Shown here one piece after another: positions 34,797 through 45,018 of a DNA stretch of 64,000 nt; within the stretch, counting starts at the first letter, position 1; every line of letters starts with the position of its first letter. This DNA is from Diplodia intermedia (taxonomy: Eukaryota; Ascomycota; Dothideomycetes; Botryosphaeriales; Botryosphaeriaceae). The notes under the pieces are model-generated. The model was not told the origin of the DNA and ran no database searches. It worked only from the letters and a program-made list of their open reading frames with translations. A program made the translations under genes and the position numbers. The stretch is taken from positions 300,271 to 364,270 of the forward strand of contig JAKEKT010000031.1 in the NCBI GenBank assembly GCA_021495925.1, given 5' to 3'.

Positions 34797-35105
34797 TCAC
34801 ATGACGGCGCAAAAGCAGTCGCACCCAGGGTCCAAACGAGAAGGGCCGGCTCCGAACTTGACGCCGTGGCGGATGCCGTAGACCATCAGGTAAAACCGTC
34901 GATCGTAGTGGCTTCCATGCATACATTTGGGGCAGAGGGCGGTAACGAGCTTCCGGCGATGGGGGGGCAACCGATTGACCCAGTTGACCGCGTTGGGCTG
35001 GTACTGGCAGCAGTTTGTAAGGTCGCGGTCGGCGTGGCAGCGGGTGACAAGCTGCAGCCAACAATGGCCGCAGAGAGAAGACTGGTAAAGGTGAGTGCGA
35101 CACAT
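34797..35105 (-). CDS. Small Cys/His-rich hypothetical protein
   Basis: Single-exon frame of 102 residues with a true ATG (35105-35103). The spacing of Cys and His looks selected: CRTH, then LCGHCW, TRCHADRDLTNC and, after a basic middle, LCPKC. The C-terminal half has GIRHGVKFGAGPSRLDPGCD. The pattern suggests a zinc-binding or disulfide-rich fold and reminds me of small conserved hypothetical proteins of filamentous ascomycetes, but I cannot name the family. No signal peptide. An overlapping longer frame on the same strand (34726-35277) is Pro/Arg/Leu-rich and looks like a shadow. It sits 184 bp from the SDHAF3 stop. Confidence 0.55.
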   Translation of the reverse strand: MCRTHLYQSSLCGHCWLQLVTRCHADRDLTNCCQYQPNAVNWVNRLPPHRRKLVTALCPKCMHGSHYDRRFYLMVYGIRHGVKFGAGPSRLDPGCDCFCAVM

Positions 35106-35289
35106 GGCGGCGGTCGATGAGGTCGTTCAGGGCAATGGCAGGGAAGCCGGCGTTATATGCTGGCACCAAGTCGAGCGGCATGGGCCCCGTTGGAGCAGCA
35201 CGCGACCAAGACAGACAATCGGCACGGGGCGTTTGTGACAGCGACTGTGTGAACAGCAGTGGTTGCAAGGTGCACATGAGAGATTCACT

Positions 35290-35798
35290 TCACTGCTTCT
35301 CTTTGGGGCCGTTTCCATCGGCATCCTGGCTGCGGATGGCCTGCATGAGCTCGTACAGCTGGGCGATTTGCTCGTCTGGCTGGCGGTCAGCATCAGCGCG
35401 GCAGGACGGGGGCAGCGACGGACGCACCGCTCATCTTGTCCACCTTGGCCTTGTCCATTTTCGAGCCCCTCCAGGCGTCGCCCTCCAGCTGTTGGGCGTA
35501 CATCTGCCACTCGGTCAAGAAGCCAATCTGAACGGGTCAGCGAGGCGAGCGGCAGCTGCGGGGGGAGGCGCACGATATGGATGGGGTTTTCAACGTCCTT
35601 GTGGGCACGGAACTCGGCCTTGACGTACTCGTCGCCCAGCAGGCGCATCTGCGGATCGTGGAGCTTGTGGCGATGGGCGCGGAGGACGCGGCGGTACAGC
35701 GGAATGGGCGGCAGCAGAGCCAGCGGGGCAGGACGCAGCGGCTTGGTGGCGCCGGCGGCGGTGGCCTCGGCCATGGACAGGGCGCGGGTGAGCCTCAT
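35290..35798 (-). CDS. acn9: Succinate dehydrogenase assembly factor 3 (Sdh7/ACN9, LYR family)
   Basis: A matrix LYR-motif protein that protects and matures the iron-sulfur subunit of succinate dehydrogenase. Exons: 35798-35574, 35527-35428 and 35375-35290, 136 residues. Family marks: LLPPIPLYRRVLRAHRHKL with the LYR-type tripeptide, RLLGDEYVKAEFRAHKDVEN, and IGFLTEWQMYAQQLEGD; the tail DEQIAQLYELMQAI is also typical. The Arg/Ala-rich N-terminus could be a mitochondrial targeting signal. Introns are 46 and 52 bp; the second uses the second AG of CAGCCAG, needed to keep the frame. The start codon lies 119 bp from that of the divergent mtq2, so a shared promoter is likely. Confidence 0.9.
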
Positions 35799-35917
35799 GG
35801 TGGCGGATGGGGTGGTGGTGGTGATGTTGTCGGAGGGCAAGGTTCTTCGGTCCTTCAGTACTGACCTCACCACCACCGCAAACCCTCCTCCGCCTCCGCC
35901 TCCGCCTCCGCCACGCG

Positions 35918-36676
35918 ATGCTGCCCACGCCGTCGACGTCGCACGTCCCCTTCGACCGCGTCTACGAGCCGGCCGAGGACTCGTTCCTGCTGCTGGACAC
36001 GCTGTCGGCGCCGGGCGAGACGCAGTTCCTTACGCAGCGCTTCCGAGGCAGCGCGGCGCCGGCCGTGGTCGAGGTGGGCAGCGGGTCGGGCGTGGTGCTC
36101 GCTTTCGTCGTCCGTCACGCCGCCGCCATCCTGGGCCGGGCGGACGCGCTGGCGCTGGCGGTCGACATCAGCCAATTTGCCTGCCGGGCAACCTGCGACA
36201 CGCTGCACGCCGCGCGCGCCCCGGACGCCGCCGTCTTCCTCGATGCCGTCAACGCAGACCTCGGCCTCGCGCTGCGCCCCGGCTCCGTCGACGTCCTCAT
36301 CTTCAACCCCCCCTACGTGCCGACCCCCGCCCTGCCCGACCGCCAGAAGCACGATGCCTACAACCGCCCGTCCGCCCAGCCCTCCTTCGAGCAGGACTCG
36401 TACCTGCTAGAGCTGGCTTACGCCGGCGGTCGTGACGGCATGGAGACGACCGACCGCCTGCTGCTCCAGCTGCCCGACCTGCTGCATCCCGCCCACGGCG
36501 TCGCCTACATCCTGCTGTGCGCCCAGAACAAGCCGCGCCTGGTGCAGGAGCGCGTGCGCGCCTGGGGGCCCGCCTGGACCGCCGAGCTGGTGGGCAGCAG
36601 CGGCAAGCAGGCCGGCTGGGAGAAGCTGCAGATCCTGCGCATCGCCCGCGTGCCGGGGCAGCACCAAGAGCAATAG
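35918..36676 (+). CDS. mtq2: eRF1 methyltransferase catalytic subunit Mtq2 (HemK family)
   Basis: With Trm112, Mtq2 methylates the glutamine of the GGQ motif of release factor eRF1. Single exon, 252 residues. Order: VYEPAEDSFLLLDTL near the N-terminus (family signature), the SAM-binding VVEVGSGSGVVLAFV, an acidic strand end LALAVDIS, and the catalytic IFNPPYVPT, where NPPY binds the glutamine side chain. The C-terminal part with GGRDGMETTDRLL is also characteristic. The promoter region has a (CCGCCT)-type run at 35888-35911 just before the ATG. Confidence 0.92.
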   Translation: MLPTPSTSHVPFDRVYEPAEDSFLLLDTLSAPGETQFLTQRFRGSAAPAVVEVGSGSGVVLAFVVRHAAAILGRADALALAVDISQFACRATCDTLHAARAPDAAVFLDAVNADLGLALRPGSVDVLIFNPPYVPTPALPDRQKHDAYNRPSAQPSFEQDSYLLELAYAGGRDGMETTDRLLLQLPDLLHPAHGVAYILLCAQNKPRLVQERVRAWGPAWTAELVGSSGKQAGWEKLQILRIARVPGQHQEQ

Positions 36677-36863
36677 ATGGCTCCACTAGCATGTGCCTCT
36701 GCCTGCGCCGTTGATTGATGTGATGTGACATGCCCGTTGCCCGGGCAACCCCTCGGCCAAACAAACATGCTGCGGCCACGCCGAAGCAGCGCGGGGAATG
36801 CAGATATAGAGGGCGCTCCAGTCCAGCCGTGCCATCTGCCCCTCGACACAAGCTGCTGCGACG

Positions 36864-39800
36864 ATGCGACGGCCTCGGGCGACCATGGCGGCCGCCGAGG
36901 GCTTGCCCGGCCCGAGACGGTGTTCGGGCGATCCCCACCGCGACTCCACCACCAACACCAACCTCGACTCCACCGCCGCCCTCTCCCAACCCATCCACCT
37001 CAGCAACCCGCGCAGGCGTCCCGCCAAGCACCCATCCGTGGAAGTCTGGCTTGACGACGACGCCGAACCGCGGCCCGCCCCGCTCGTGCCCACCGGACCA
37101 ATGCCGCCCGCCGCCAGACCCAAACCCCCCCGGAGAGACGCCGTACTGGCGCAACCCACCCAAAAGACGCCCATTCCGCCACCGGCCGACGGTGCGCTGC
37201 GCCCTCGGAGGCGCCGCGTGTCCGCCTTGCTCGCCGAAAAGCGTCTGGCTTCCGCCGACAAGCAGAGCGTCCAGCCGGATGCCGCCAGGGACCCTCGCCG
37301 GAGAACCATATACGTCCCGTCCGATGACACCACCATGATGACCATCCATCCAGGATACCCTCGCAGGCCCTCCTCGCCTGATCTTGGCTTCGATTTGGTC
37401 ACCTTATCCGAAGAGGAGTCCCAGGCCCTGCCGCCAGCCATCAAGCAGACGCACCCCCCAAGCAAGAGTCTGGCCGCTGCTCCCAAACGCAGGCCCCTTC
37501 AGAAGTCGTCGCGGCCTCTGCAAGCGGTGTCGTTTGTCGAAGATGCTGTGGGCAAGAGCCTGGGCAAGGAGAACATCCCGCCCAGTATGTTGCTGAAGGC
37601 CGCCAAGCAGCCGCGCCGCGCCACGGGGGAACACAAGCCAGAACCTATTCGCAAGACTAGGCTTGGCGCAACTGCTCCCACAAATGCCTCGGCCGCAAGT
37701 TCAGCGGTTACTCGCAAACGAACCAGTTCCGATAGCGTTGGCTCTCCTTCCAAAGCGCTCAGGACGACAAGGACCGCTGCCTGTCCCAGACCGCCTCTCC
37801 AGGAGCCACGCCACAAGCGCCAAACGAGGTCCTCCACATCTAACCCGGCATCCCCCTCTTATACCTCGAAGTCACCCCCGCAGGCCTTGCGCCGCCACCG
37901 TGTTGTAAAACCACCCTCCAGGCTCGGCGCGCCAAGATTGCCCAAGGGCCTGCAGAGTCGGGACAAGTACCCCGTGCTCTTCGAGGATCTCGACAAACCT
38001 GAGCTGTACGAAGATAATTGGCTCAGCTACCAGGAAATATCCATAACCCAGCTGGTCAACAAACTGTTCGACTGCGTACATATGCCTTCGAAGGACCAAA
38101 ATCGAGAAGGCGGAGTCCTGCGAAGGAGTGTGCTGGCCGTCTACCAAGATCCCACGATCCCGCTCCTGCACAAGCGCCTGCAAGCTTCCCTTATGTACGG
38201 CGCCCTCGCTATTCCTAAAGACCTCCTTGCCAAAACGCTTCGTCTTAAGGATGATGTTGGTCTTCGTCGCAAGTATCTCAACCTGTTTATCAACACATAC
38301 GAGCCATCTCTCCTAAAAGCCGCGGCTGAGGTCATTGTTGGGCGTGAATGCCGAGTCCCAGCAAGTGCCTCCTCCACTGCCAACAGTCCTGACGGTGACC
38401 TGCGTCAACGGCGTGCCGAGAAGAAGGCCATCGAAGGCTTCTTGAACACCTTTTTCATCCGCAATGAAGATGCAGTCCGGGTTAAGACTGGCTTTGGAAG
38501 CATTGCCAGCATTGCGCGAGGCCACGACAAGGCTGACGACTTCGGTTCTCAGGACTGGTCGTGGCGCCGCACCACCCTGCGCAGTCTCATGCTCATTCTT
38601 CTGCTCGATATGGTCAAAACCAAAGACGTCATCAGCTATCCGCTTTTCCAAGTATCATCATCTTTCAAATCCTCTCACGCCGTACTCCAAGAGCTTGCAA
38701 CCATGCTCTTACCTTCCCTCGGTGACCTCTCGCGGCCATTGGGACATTTAGATTATCACCTTCGCTGCCTTCAGTACCCATTACAGGAGTACGACTACAA
38801 CGTGAGGAACTTGGCAACCGACCTACGTGATGGTGTGATCCTTACCAGATTGGTCGAGCTTCTTATCTATCCTCCAACCTTGATGACTCCTCAACAGGAA
38901 GTTACGGTCACCATGCCAACTGGAGACATCTTGACAAGCTGTGCCACGGTTGGTAATAAGGAGCCGTACGTTTTGTCTCAGCACTTGAAATTTCCATGCG
39001 CAAGCCGTGCTCAGAAACAACACAATGTCCAAATCGCGCTGAGCGCACTTGAGGGCACAAAAGGAGTCGCCGGACAGGCATTCAAGGAAACATCCCCAGA
39101 GGACGTCGTCAACGGTCACCGTGAGAAGACTCTCGGGCTACTCTGGAGCTTAGTCGGGAAATGGGGTTTGGAAGCGCTAGTCGACTGGACTGAACTCGAA
39201 AAGGAGACACAGCGATATCGATCCCGCTATTACAACAACCAGTGCGACGATTATCGAGATTCGGATACCGAGGACGAATCCAAGCTGGCTGAGGTTCACA
39301 GTCTGGAGAGGTACACAGCTCTTCTTCGCGGCTGGGCGGACAGCATTGCATGCTGTCGTGGCCTGCGTGCCGCCAACCTCACCACCTCCTTTGCTGACGG
39401 CCGCGTCCTTGAAGCAATTGTGGACGAATATGTAGCCTATTTCCCCACCTCCCGCGGGGCTACCGAACATGTCACCAATAGTCTTCCAGCGAAACTGCAA
39501 TTCGTTGGCTGCAGCACTGCATTCGTCTCTCTTTTCGCCTCTGCCTCAGGGATGTCCAACCGCCCGATCCCTTCCAAAGATTTCACTCTCACAACCCTCG
39601 CTTTTCTGGCCTCGCGCCTGCTTCCTGCCAGCCGTGCTCATCACGCCGCCAGCACTCTACAGCGCTGGTTCCGCAAGCGCATCTTACGTCGTGAACTGTC
39701 CAAGCGCGTTACCCTTATGCGTCTAGCTTCCCACTGCGCTACTGTGGTGCAGACGCGCGAGCGTGTTGTCGGCGCAGCTGTTGTACTCCAGAGAGCATGG

Positions 39801-39959
39801 AGAAACGTCCTGGACGCGCGCATCAGGAAACTCGTGCACGACGTCACCAGTTTCCAGGCATTGGCGCGGGCCTGGGCTGTCAGGTTTAGAATGCCGAACG
39901 GCAACAGGAAGAAAGGCCGAGCAACAAGGAAGGCCGAAAGAATAAGGGGCGGTTGGTGA
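36864..39959 (+). CDS. ASPM/Sha1-like calmodulin-binding spindle protein
   Basis: Single exon, 1031 residues. The N-terminal 350 residues are Pro/Arg/Lys-rich and disordered. A conserved helical region with NWLSYQEISITQLVNKLFD and FNTFFIRN-like FLNTFFIRNEDAV follows, then a calponin-homology domain around residues 620-800 (YDYNVRNLATDLRDGVILTRL; GLLWSLVGKWGLEALVDW). IQ-type motifs lie near the C-terminus (TLQRWFRKRILRREL; VVLQRAWRNVLDARI), followed by a basic tail. This order, CH then IQ, is that of ASPM and its fungal relative Sha1, which sit at spindle poles and bind calmodulin. The function is inferred from the family. The start could also be the ATG at 36885. Confidence 0.85.
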   Translation: MRRPRATMAAAEGLPGPRRCSGDPHRDSTTNTNLDSTAALSQPIHLSNPRRRPAKHPSVEVWLDDDAEPRPAPLVPTGPMPPAARPKPPRRDAVLAQPTQKTPIPPPADGALRPRRRRVSALLAEKRLASADKQSVQPDAARDPRRRTIYVPSDDTTMMTIHPGYPRRPSSPDLGFDLVTLSEEESQALPPAIKQTHPPSKSLAAAPKRRPLQKSSRPLQAVSFVEDAVGKSLGKENIPPSMLLKAAKQPRRATGEHKPEPIRKTRLGATAPTNASAASSAVTRKRTSSDSVGSPSKALRTTRTAACPRPPLQEPRHKRQTRSSTSNPASPSYTSKSPPQALRRHRVVKPPSRLGAPRLPKGLQSRDKYPVLFEDLDKPELYEDNWLSYQEISITQLVNKLFDCVHMPSKDQNREGGVLRRSVLAVYQDPTIPLLHKRLQASLMYGALAIPKDLLAKTLRLKDDVGLRRKYLNLFINTYEPSLLKAAAEVIVGRECRVPASASSTANSPDGDLRQRRAEKKAIEGFLNTFFIRNEDAVRVKTGFGSIASIARGHDKADDFGSQDWSWRRTTLRSLMLILLLDMVKTKDVISYPLFQVSSSFKSSHAVLQELATMLLPSLGDLSRPLGHLDYHLRCLQYPLQEYDYNVRNLATDLRDGVILTRLVELLIYPPTLMTPQQEVTVTMPTGDILTSCATVGNKEPYVLSQHLKFPCASRAQKQHNVQIALSALEGTKGVAGQAFKETSPEDVVNGHREKTLGLLWSLVGKWGLEALVDWTELEKETQRYRSRYYNNQCDDYRDSDTEDESKLAEVHSLERYTALLRGWADSIACCRGLRAANLTTSFADGRVLEAIVDEYVAYFPTSRGATEHVTNSLPAKLQFVGCSTAFVSLFASASGMSNRPIPSKDFTLTTLAFLASRLLPASRAHHAASTLQRWFRKRILRRELSKRVTLMRLASHCATVVQTRERVVGAAVVLQRAWRNVLDARIRKLVHDVTSFQALARAWAVRFRMPNGNRKKGRATRKAERIRGGW

Positions 39960-40396
39960 TTGAATTGCCCAGGATCATTCTTCTCCTTTACACGCCGAAT
40001 TTGGGAGTTCTAGGGATTTCTTTTGATGGACTTGGAAGGCGTGTCAGCCCAAGGTTAAATTGGACACTCTACGTATCGTTCTTGTATACCCTCTCTGTAT
40101 GGCTTACCTGTGCCCTCTGGCAGTTTTGAGAGGTAGTAAAGCCCATGGCATCACGGTTGAAAATTCATCGTCCACGTGTCAAAAAGGAAAAGAAAAAACC
40201 ACCGGCAAACAAGTCGCTTGTCCTAAAGGTGCTTGATATATTCCCGGGGCATGTGTCATCTAGCGACGTGCATAGCTTACCTATGCTTACGCGCTACGTG
40301 ACAACACCTTCAGGCACACCTGGTCGTTCACACGTCAGGATTGGCGACCTTCGCTTCAAGTCAACCAGACGAACTACATGCATGTCTACCACCTAA
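39960..40396. other. Intergenic, convergent 3' ends
   Basis: 437 bp between the Sha1-like gene and the AAA ATPase; a Lys-rich frame at 40145-40396 (+) is not convincing. Confidence 0.5.
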
Positions 40397-42986
40397 TCAG
40401 CCTCCTCGCTCCCCAAACTCTTTCGCCCAGTCCTCGTAATCCTTGAGACCCTGCTTGCTTACGCTTGGTCGAATGTTTGCCAGGCTTGCTTGGAAATCGA
40501 CGACCTGCATTGGTCGAATCTCTTCCATGGTCATATGGAGGAGCTTCTCTCCTAGGCTTCGTAAAGGCCCCATAGCCGCGTCTTTGGCAAGAGCTGTGAT
40601 GTCTGATCCAGAGAACCCTAATCCTCTTCATTAGCATCCCAACATTTGAGTACATTCGTGGGGTCCGCATTCATCCTTACCTTCGGTCAACTCCACCAAT
40701 GTGTTCAGGTCCTCGTCGGTGATGTTGTGCTTTTGATGGCTCAAAAGCGTTTGTAGCTGCAACTTTCTGACATGGTCTTCCGGAAGAGGGATATACTGTC
40801 TTCTAACAAACCGTCTCCTCGCTGCTTCATCAATGGCCCACGGAAGGTTCGTGGCCGCAAGCACAAGGACTCTACTGGCGTCACCTTTTTCCTTTTCCTT
40901 CTCATTTTGCTCCCGTCCTGCGGCTGCCTTCGCTAGGTCAGACCACTGGATCAGGAATTCCGTCTTGATCCTCCGAGTTGCCTCGTGCTCGGTGGAGCCA
41001 GAACGAGAAGATAAAAGTGAATCGATCTCATCGACGAAGATGATAGACGGCGCTAGAGCCTTTGCCAACTGAAACAAGGCACGAACTAGCTTTTCCGATT
41101 CGCCAAGGTATTTGCTGGTCAGGCTGCTTGCGGAGATGGCGAAGAATGTCGATTTTGATTCGGTTGCCACAGCACGCGCTAACATCGTCTTGCCAGTGCC
41201 AGGCGGTCCGAACAAAAGCATTCCACGCGCTGGCTCACGGAGCCCCATGAAAAGATCCGGCCGGAGGAAGGGATACACTACTGTCTCCTTGAGCGCCGAT
41301 TTAGCGACCTCAAGCCCAGCAACATCATCCCAGCGTACCTCATCCCCGTGGATGACAATCTCATTGAATATCTGCTTCGCAGCAGCCTCGTCTACCCCCT
41401 TGGGCAGTCGTTTCAAACAGCGTTCCATTCGCTCTTTCCAAGCTTTGTCCTCTGGTGAGGTCTCCGACGCCGTATCATCCAGATCTTCCAACGAAGAGTC
41501 TGATGTCGGCGTTGATGGGAAATTTTCGGGGGCAGATCTTGCTTTTCCCTTCATTTGCCGCCGTCGAGGTCGTTTTTCCCCTTCCAGTTCACTGCTCATA
41601 CTTTCGTCACCGCTTGTTGGTGAGGCTGTGTACCCGGCCGATTCCTGAGATGCATTACTCGTGAGGGTCTTGCGACGAATATTGCTAGGCGGGCCTGCAC
41701 GGGATGGCAGCTTTTCCTTGGTGTGCAGCTTGTCTCCCCAAGCTACTGTCGGTTCGCGGAGCTTGGGAGCAGCCACGGACATGAGCTTCTTTGGATTGGC
41801 GGTTGCTGGAGGATATTCGCTCCTGTAAGGAGGGAAGCCGGACGTCGCTTTTGTCAAGGGCTCAGATGTCTTTTGTCTTGTTGGAAGCGGCCTATGCAAA
41901 TGTTTATGGGGAGGAGGAGTAGGTGGCTTCTTCTGTTCTTGACTCTCGACCGCCTGTAGCAAGACTTTCGCGGCAGCAGCGGAACTGTCGCCCCCAGGTA
42001 AGGCAAAATTAAAAGCCCTACGGTCTCCTTGGTCATCATCACGCGGATCATCCACGACTGCGTATTTGAAGTAAAATGGGCTTGTAGACCGTTCCGCGCC
42101 GTTGCCGTTCGGTTGTTGTGCCCCGTCAAAGGACGGCCGAGCACTGGCTTCCCTAGATGTGGAGAGCGCCTCCCTGCTACTATTCTCAGCTGTCAGTGCT
42201 GGGCCTTTACTCGGGCCAGAGATAGAGCCCCAAGCCTGTGTCGCCGCCTTTGCCGCTGCCGGAGGCTTCCCCTTCGAGGCGGACGGACGAGACGATGACG
42301 ACACCTTTCTTCCGTCCTTCGGCGTTGGTCTCAACGTCTTCAACATCCCTCCCTTCTTCTCTGGGCTCATGTTTCGCGTGGTCTTCTTGAAAGACGGTAT
42401 CAGGAAGGGCTGGGCTGGCAGGCTCTGCGCCCGTGCACTGTCGTTGCTTCTGGATTTGGGGAACGAAGGGCGTTTGGGTAATGGCGGTGGTCTGGCAAGG
42501 TCAGGATAGTTGACCGGTGGGATGGTACCCTGGCCAAGCCAGCCGCCTCCGTCGGGAACGACCTCAGGCCGCGAAGTGGCAGCGCTTGAGGCTTGCCGGT
42601 CGCCAGCCGAGGCGGGGTCTTTCTCTTTCTTTGCGTCTTTGCGGCTCTCCTTCAGGGCTTCGAGAAGGTCAACGCGCTCCTTGCACTGCAGCTCCAGCTC
42701 TCGCAGCGAGGCTTGCAGGGCCTTTTCGGTCTCGGTCTTGGGGGCCCAGTTGGCAGGGCGGCGGTAGGCATTGAAGTAGTAGATCTGGTCCAAGGCATTG
42801 CGCCACGATCTCAGTGCCTCGGCCTCATTGCCCTGAATGCGGAGGCTGGTCAGCCAGAGCAGCGTTGAGCAGCGGGACTGGTCAGGCGAGCCGTACCTGG
42901 GATTCGAAGTAGATGGCAGTCGAGCAGACCAGGTAGCAGTCGTCGTACGTCTTCTGCATGGCCGCAGAGGGCTTCTGGCGGATCAT
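40397..42986 (-). CDS. AAA ATPase of the meiotic clade (spastin/Sap1/Yta6-like)
   Basis: Exons: 42986-42897, 42832-40681 and 40617-40397, 820 residues. The N-terminal 100 residues form a helical, MIT-like region (KTYDDCYLVCSTAIYF; YRRPANWAPKTETEKALQ). A long Ser/Pro/Lys-rich linker leads to a single AAA domain: DDVAGLEVAKSALKETV, Walker A FGPPGTGKTMLARA (about residue 573), Walker B IIFVDEIDSLLSSR (about 629), and the Vps4-type C-terminus with GFSGSDITALAKDAAMGPLR and MEEIRPMQ. Such enzymes pull apart protein assemblies such as ESCRT-III or microtubules; which one applies here is unknown. The third exon is required, since the second alone ends before the sensor-2 helix. Confidence 0.88.
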
Positions 42987-43699
42987 GGGGGGCTACCGGG
43001 CGAGAATGGGGACGAGGGTGTCGGGGTGGAGGCGCTGCGCTGCGGTTGGCGTCTGACGTAGGGCTGTGGCTGGTGGGCAGCAGCTGGAGCCAGGCGCGCT
43101 GGCGGCCCCGCTAGGGCAGCGGTGGCTTCGGGCTGCGCAGTCATCCGCAGCAGTGAGCCTCACGCGCCGTCTCACTGCCTGCAGAACATCACGGCCTGTC
43201 TCGGTTGCCGCACGCCCGTTGCCAATCGCGGGCTCACCCACCGCCGGCGTTGACACCGTCGATCCTGGGTGCCTGGATGCCTGGGTGCCTGGGTGCCTGG
43301 GTGCCTGGGTGCTTATGAACCCGCTTTGACGGCGTATCGCCGTCTGCCGCATTACTCGCACCCCTGCCGCCAATCACTCGCTACGCCGCAGGCAGTCAAA
43401 CGCTACACCTTCGTGTCCGCCGAGGCCGGCCCCGCCCCGCCCCAGCTCTCCAGCAGTCTTTTCAAATCGTACATATGCTACAGATTTTGGTGCGCCTGTG
43501 CCGCGGAGAAGAGCTCAAGAACGCCCCGATGAACACCCGGCCTGGCCTGGCCCGCTCTATTGCCCACCAAGAGCAAGGAAAAAAGGTCGCCTGCCTCTCT
43601 GGCAGCCCCTTGAGCAAAGTATACAAACAGAACTCCCGCCCCGTCTTGCCGAGAGAAACCACCAAATCCTGATGCCTTACCTCCATCCCAAGCCGCCGT
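42987..43699. other. Intergenic: AAA ATPase promoter and carrier 3' side
   Basis: 713 bp with a short 8-bp tandem array (43264-43311). No gene recognised. Confidence 0.5.
43264..43311. repeat. Minisatellite, CCTGGGTG x 6
   Basis: Six head-to-tail copies of an 8-bp unit; only the second differs (CCTGGATG). Lies about 280 bp upstream of the AAA ATPase start. Confidence 0.9.
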
Positions 43700-45018
43700 C
43701 TACTCCGTGCTCTGCGCGATGAAAAAGGCCTTTGCCATCTCGTATGCAGTCCTGGGAAAGCGTCAGCATTTTGCGCTGTCGGGCTCTGGCCGCAGCAACT
43801 TACCAGCAGATGGCCGTGCTCGGCATCGTAGTCACTATCCTGGGCTTCAGGCCCTTGAAGAAGCCACGCAAGCCCTCGCGCCGCTTGATGACGGTTGCCG
43901 CGTGCAACAGCCCCCTGACGTTCCGAAGTTCGGGATCGGTTGCCGAGCCGCGGGTCTGCAACAGCGTCTTGATCACGTCGAGCGGTGTCGTGATACCGGC
44001 CGCCAGACCACCTGCCAGGCCGCCGGCCGTGCAGTGCGTGTACGGGTCCCATTGGGCCGTTGGGTTCATCGTCTTAGACAGTGACTCGTAAGCAACAAAT
44101 TGCAGCGCCGTGAAGGGCACTGTCATGCACAGCGTGGTTGGGTAGGAGACGTAAAAGGCCCCCATGCCTTCGTGCCGCAGCAACGATCTCGCACAGTGCG
44201 ATAGCGACTTGTACGTCGAGCCCTGGAGCTGCATGCGCTGCTTGATGACTGTGACGGTCAGCACTGCTCGTCCCTGTGTTGCCCGGCATCCTTACCGTCA
44301 AACGGGTTCATCAACGCATCGCTAGCAATCGTCGCACATGCGCCGCTGAGAGCTGGGGAAGTCGGTCAGCACGCTTGGCGCGTTCCAGAACTGCGATGTC
44401 GGCATACCAGCAGCAAAAGGATGATGCTCATGCTTTCCACCCTCGTTTCCACCGGCCGCGTGCTTAACGGCCTCGTATGTCGCAAAGTATACGGCGTGTG
44501 CGGGTCCTGCAAATTGTGAGCCGTCCGCCGCCGATGCATCCGGGCGAGTTGCAACCCACCAGCCCCCAAAACCACACTTGAAACGCCACGCCACAGCGTT
44601 CTGAAGCCCTCCAGCCTCGTTATTGTGATCATGGCATTGGAGATGCCCGTGTAGACCGCCGTCGGCGAAGGGTTGGCGACTTGCATGCGAGTCTGATCAA
44701 CGCATCGGTCAGCCTCTGGCCGAGAGCTGCGCAGGGGGGGCCTTTACGCACCTTCAGCAGGTCGATGGGGTACATCACCGAATGCTCCTAAGTCAATTCA
44801 GCATTTGCGCGCACTCTCGTGGCTGCGTGGGCGTGGCGGCGTACGGCGATGCCGGCGAACGCGCCCGCAAGCATGTTCGCCGAGAGAGAGTAATTGGGCG
44901 GCAACGATTCATAGCTGGACAGTATCAGTGGAACCATCGCTGGAGAGCGCAGCGCTAGGGAAACGCACTCGTATTCAACTTCTTCTACGGGAGCGGGTAC
45001 TCTGTCGTGAGCGGCCAT
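43700..45018 (-). CDS. mrs4: Mitochondrial iron carrier, mitoferrin/Mrs3-Mrs4 type (8 exons)
   Basis: Inner-membrane carrier that supplies iron for heme and Fe-S cluster synthesis. Exons: 45018-44969, 44914-44845, 44787-44752, 44692-44560, 44506-44408, 44352-44296, 44248-43804 and 43751-43700; 942 nt, 313 residues. All junctions are GT-AG and introns 44-59 bp. The three carrier signatures are seen: MYPIDLLKTRMQ, MNPFDVIKQRMQ and TTPLDVIKTLLQTRG. Mitoferrin marks are AGAFAGIAEHSVMYP and GPAHAVYFATYE. The ATG at 45018 (MAAHDRVPAPVEEVEYDYE) is chosen; the open frame continues upstream to a GTG at 45195 but no ATG lies there, so an upstream exon cannot be excluded. Confidence 0.9.
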
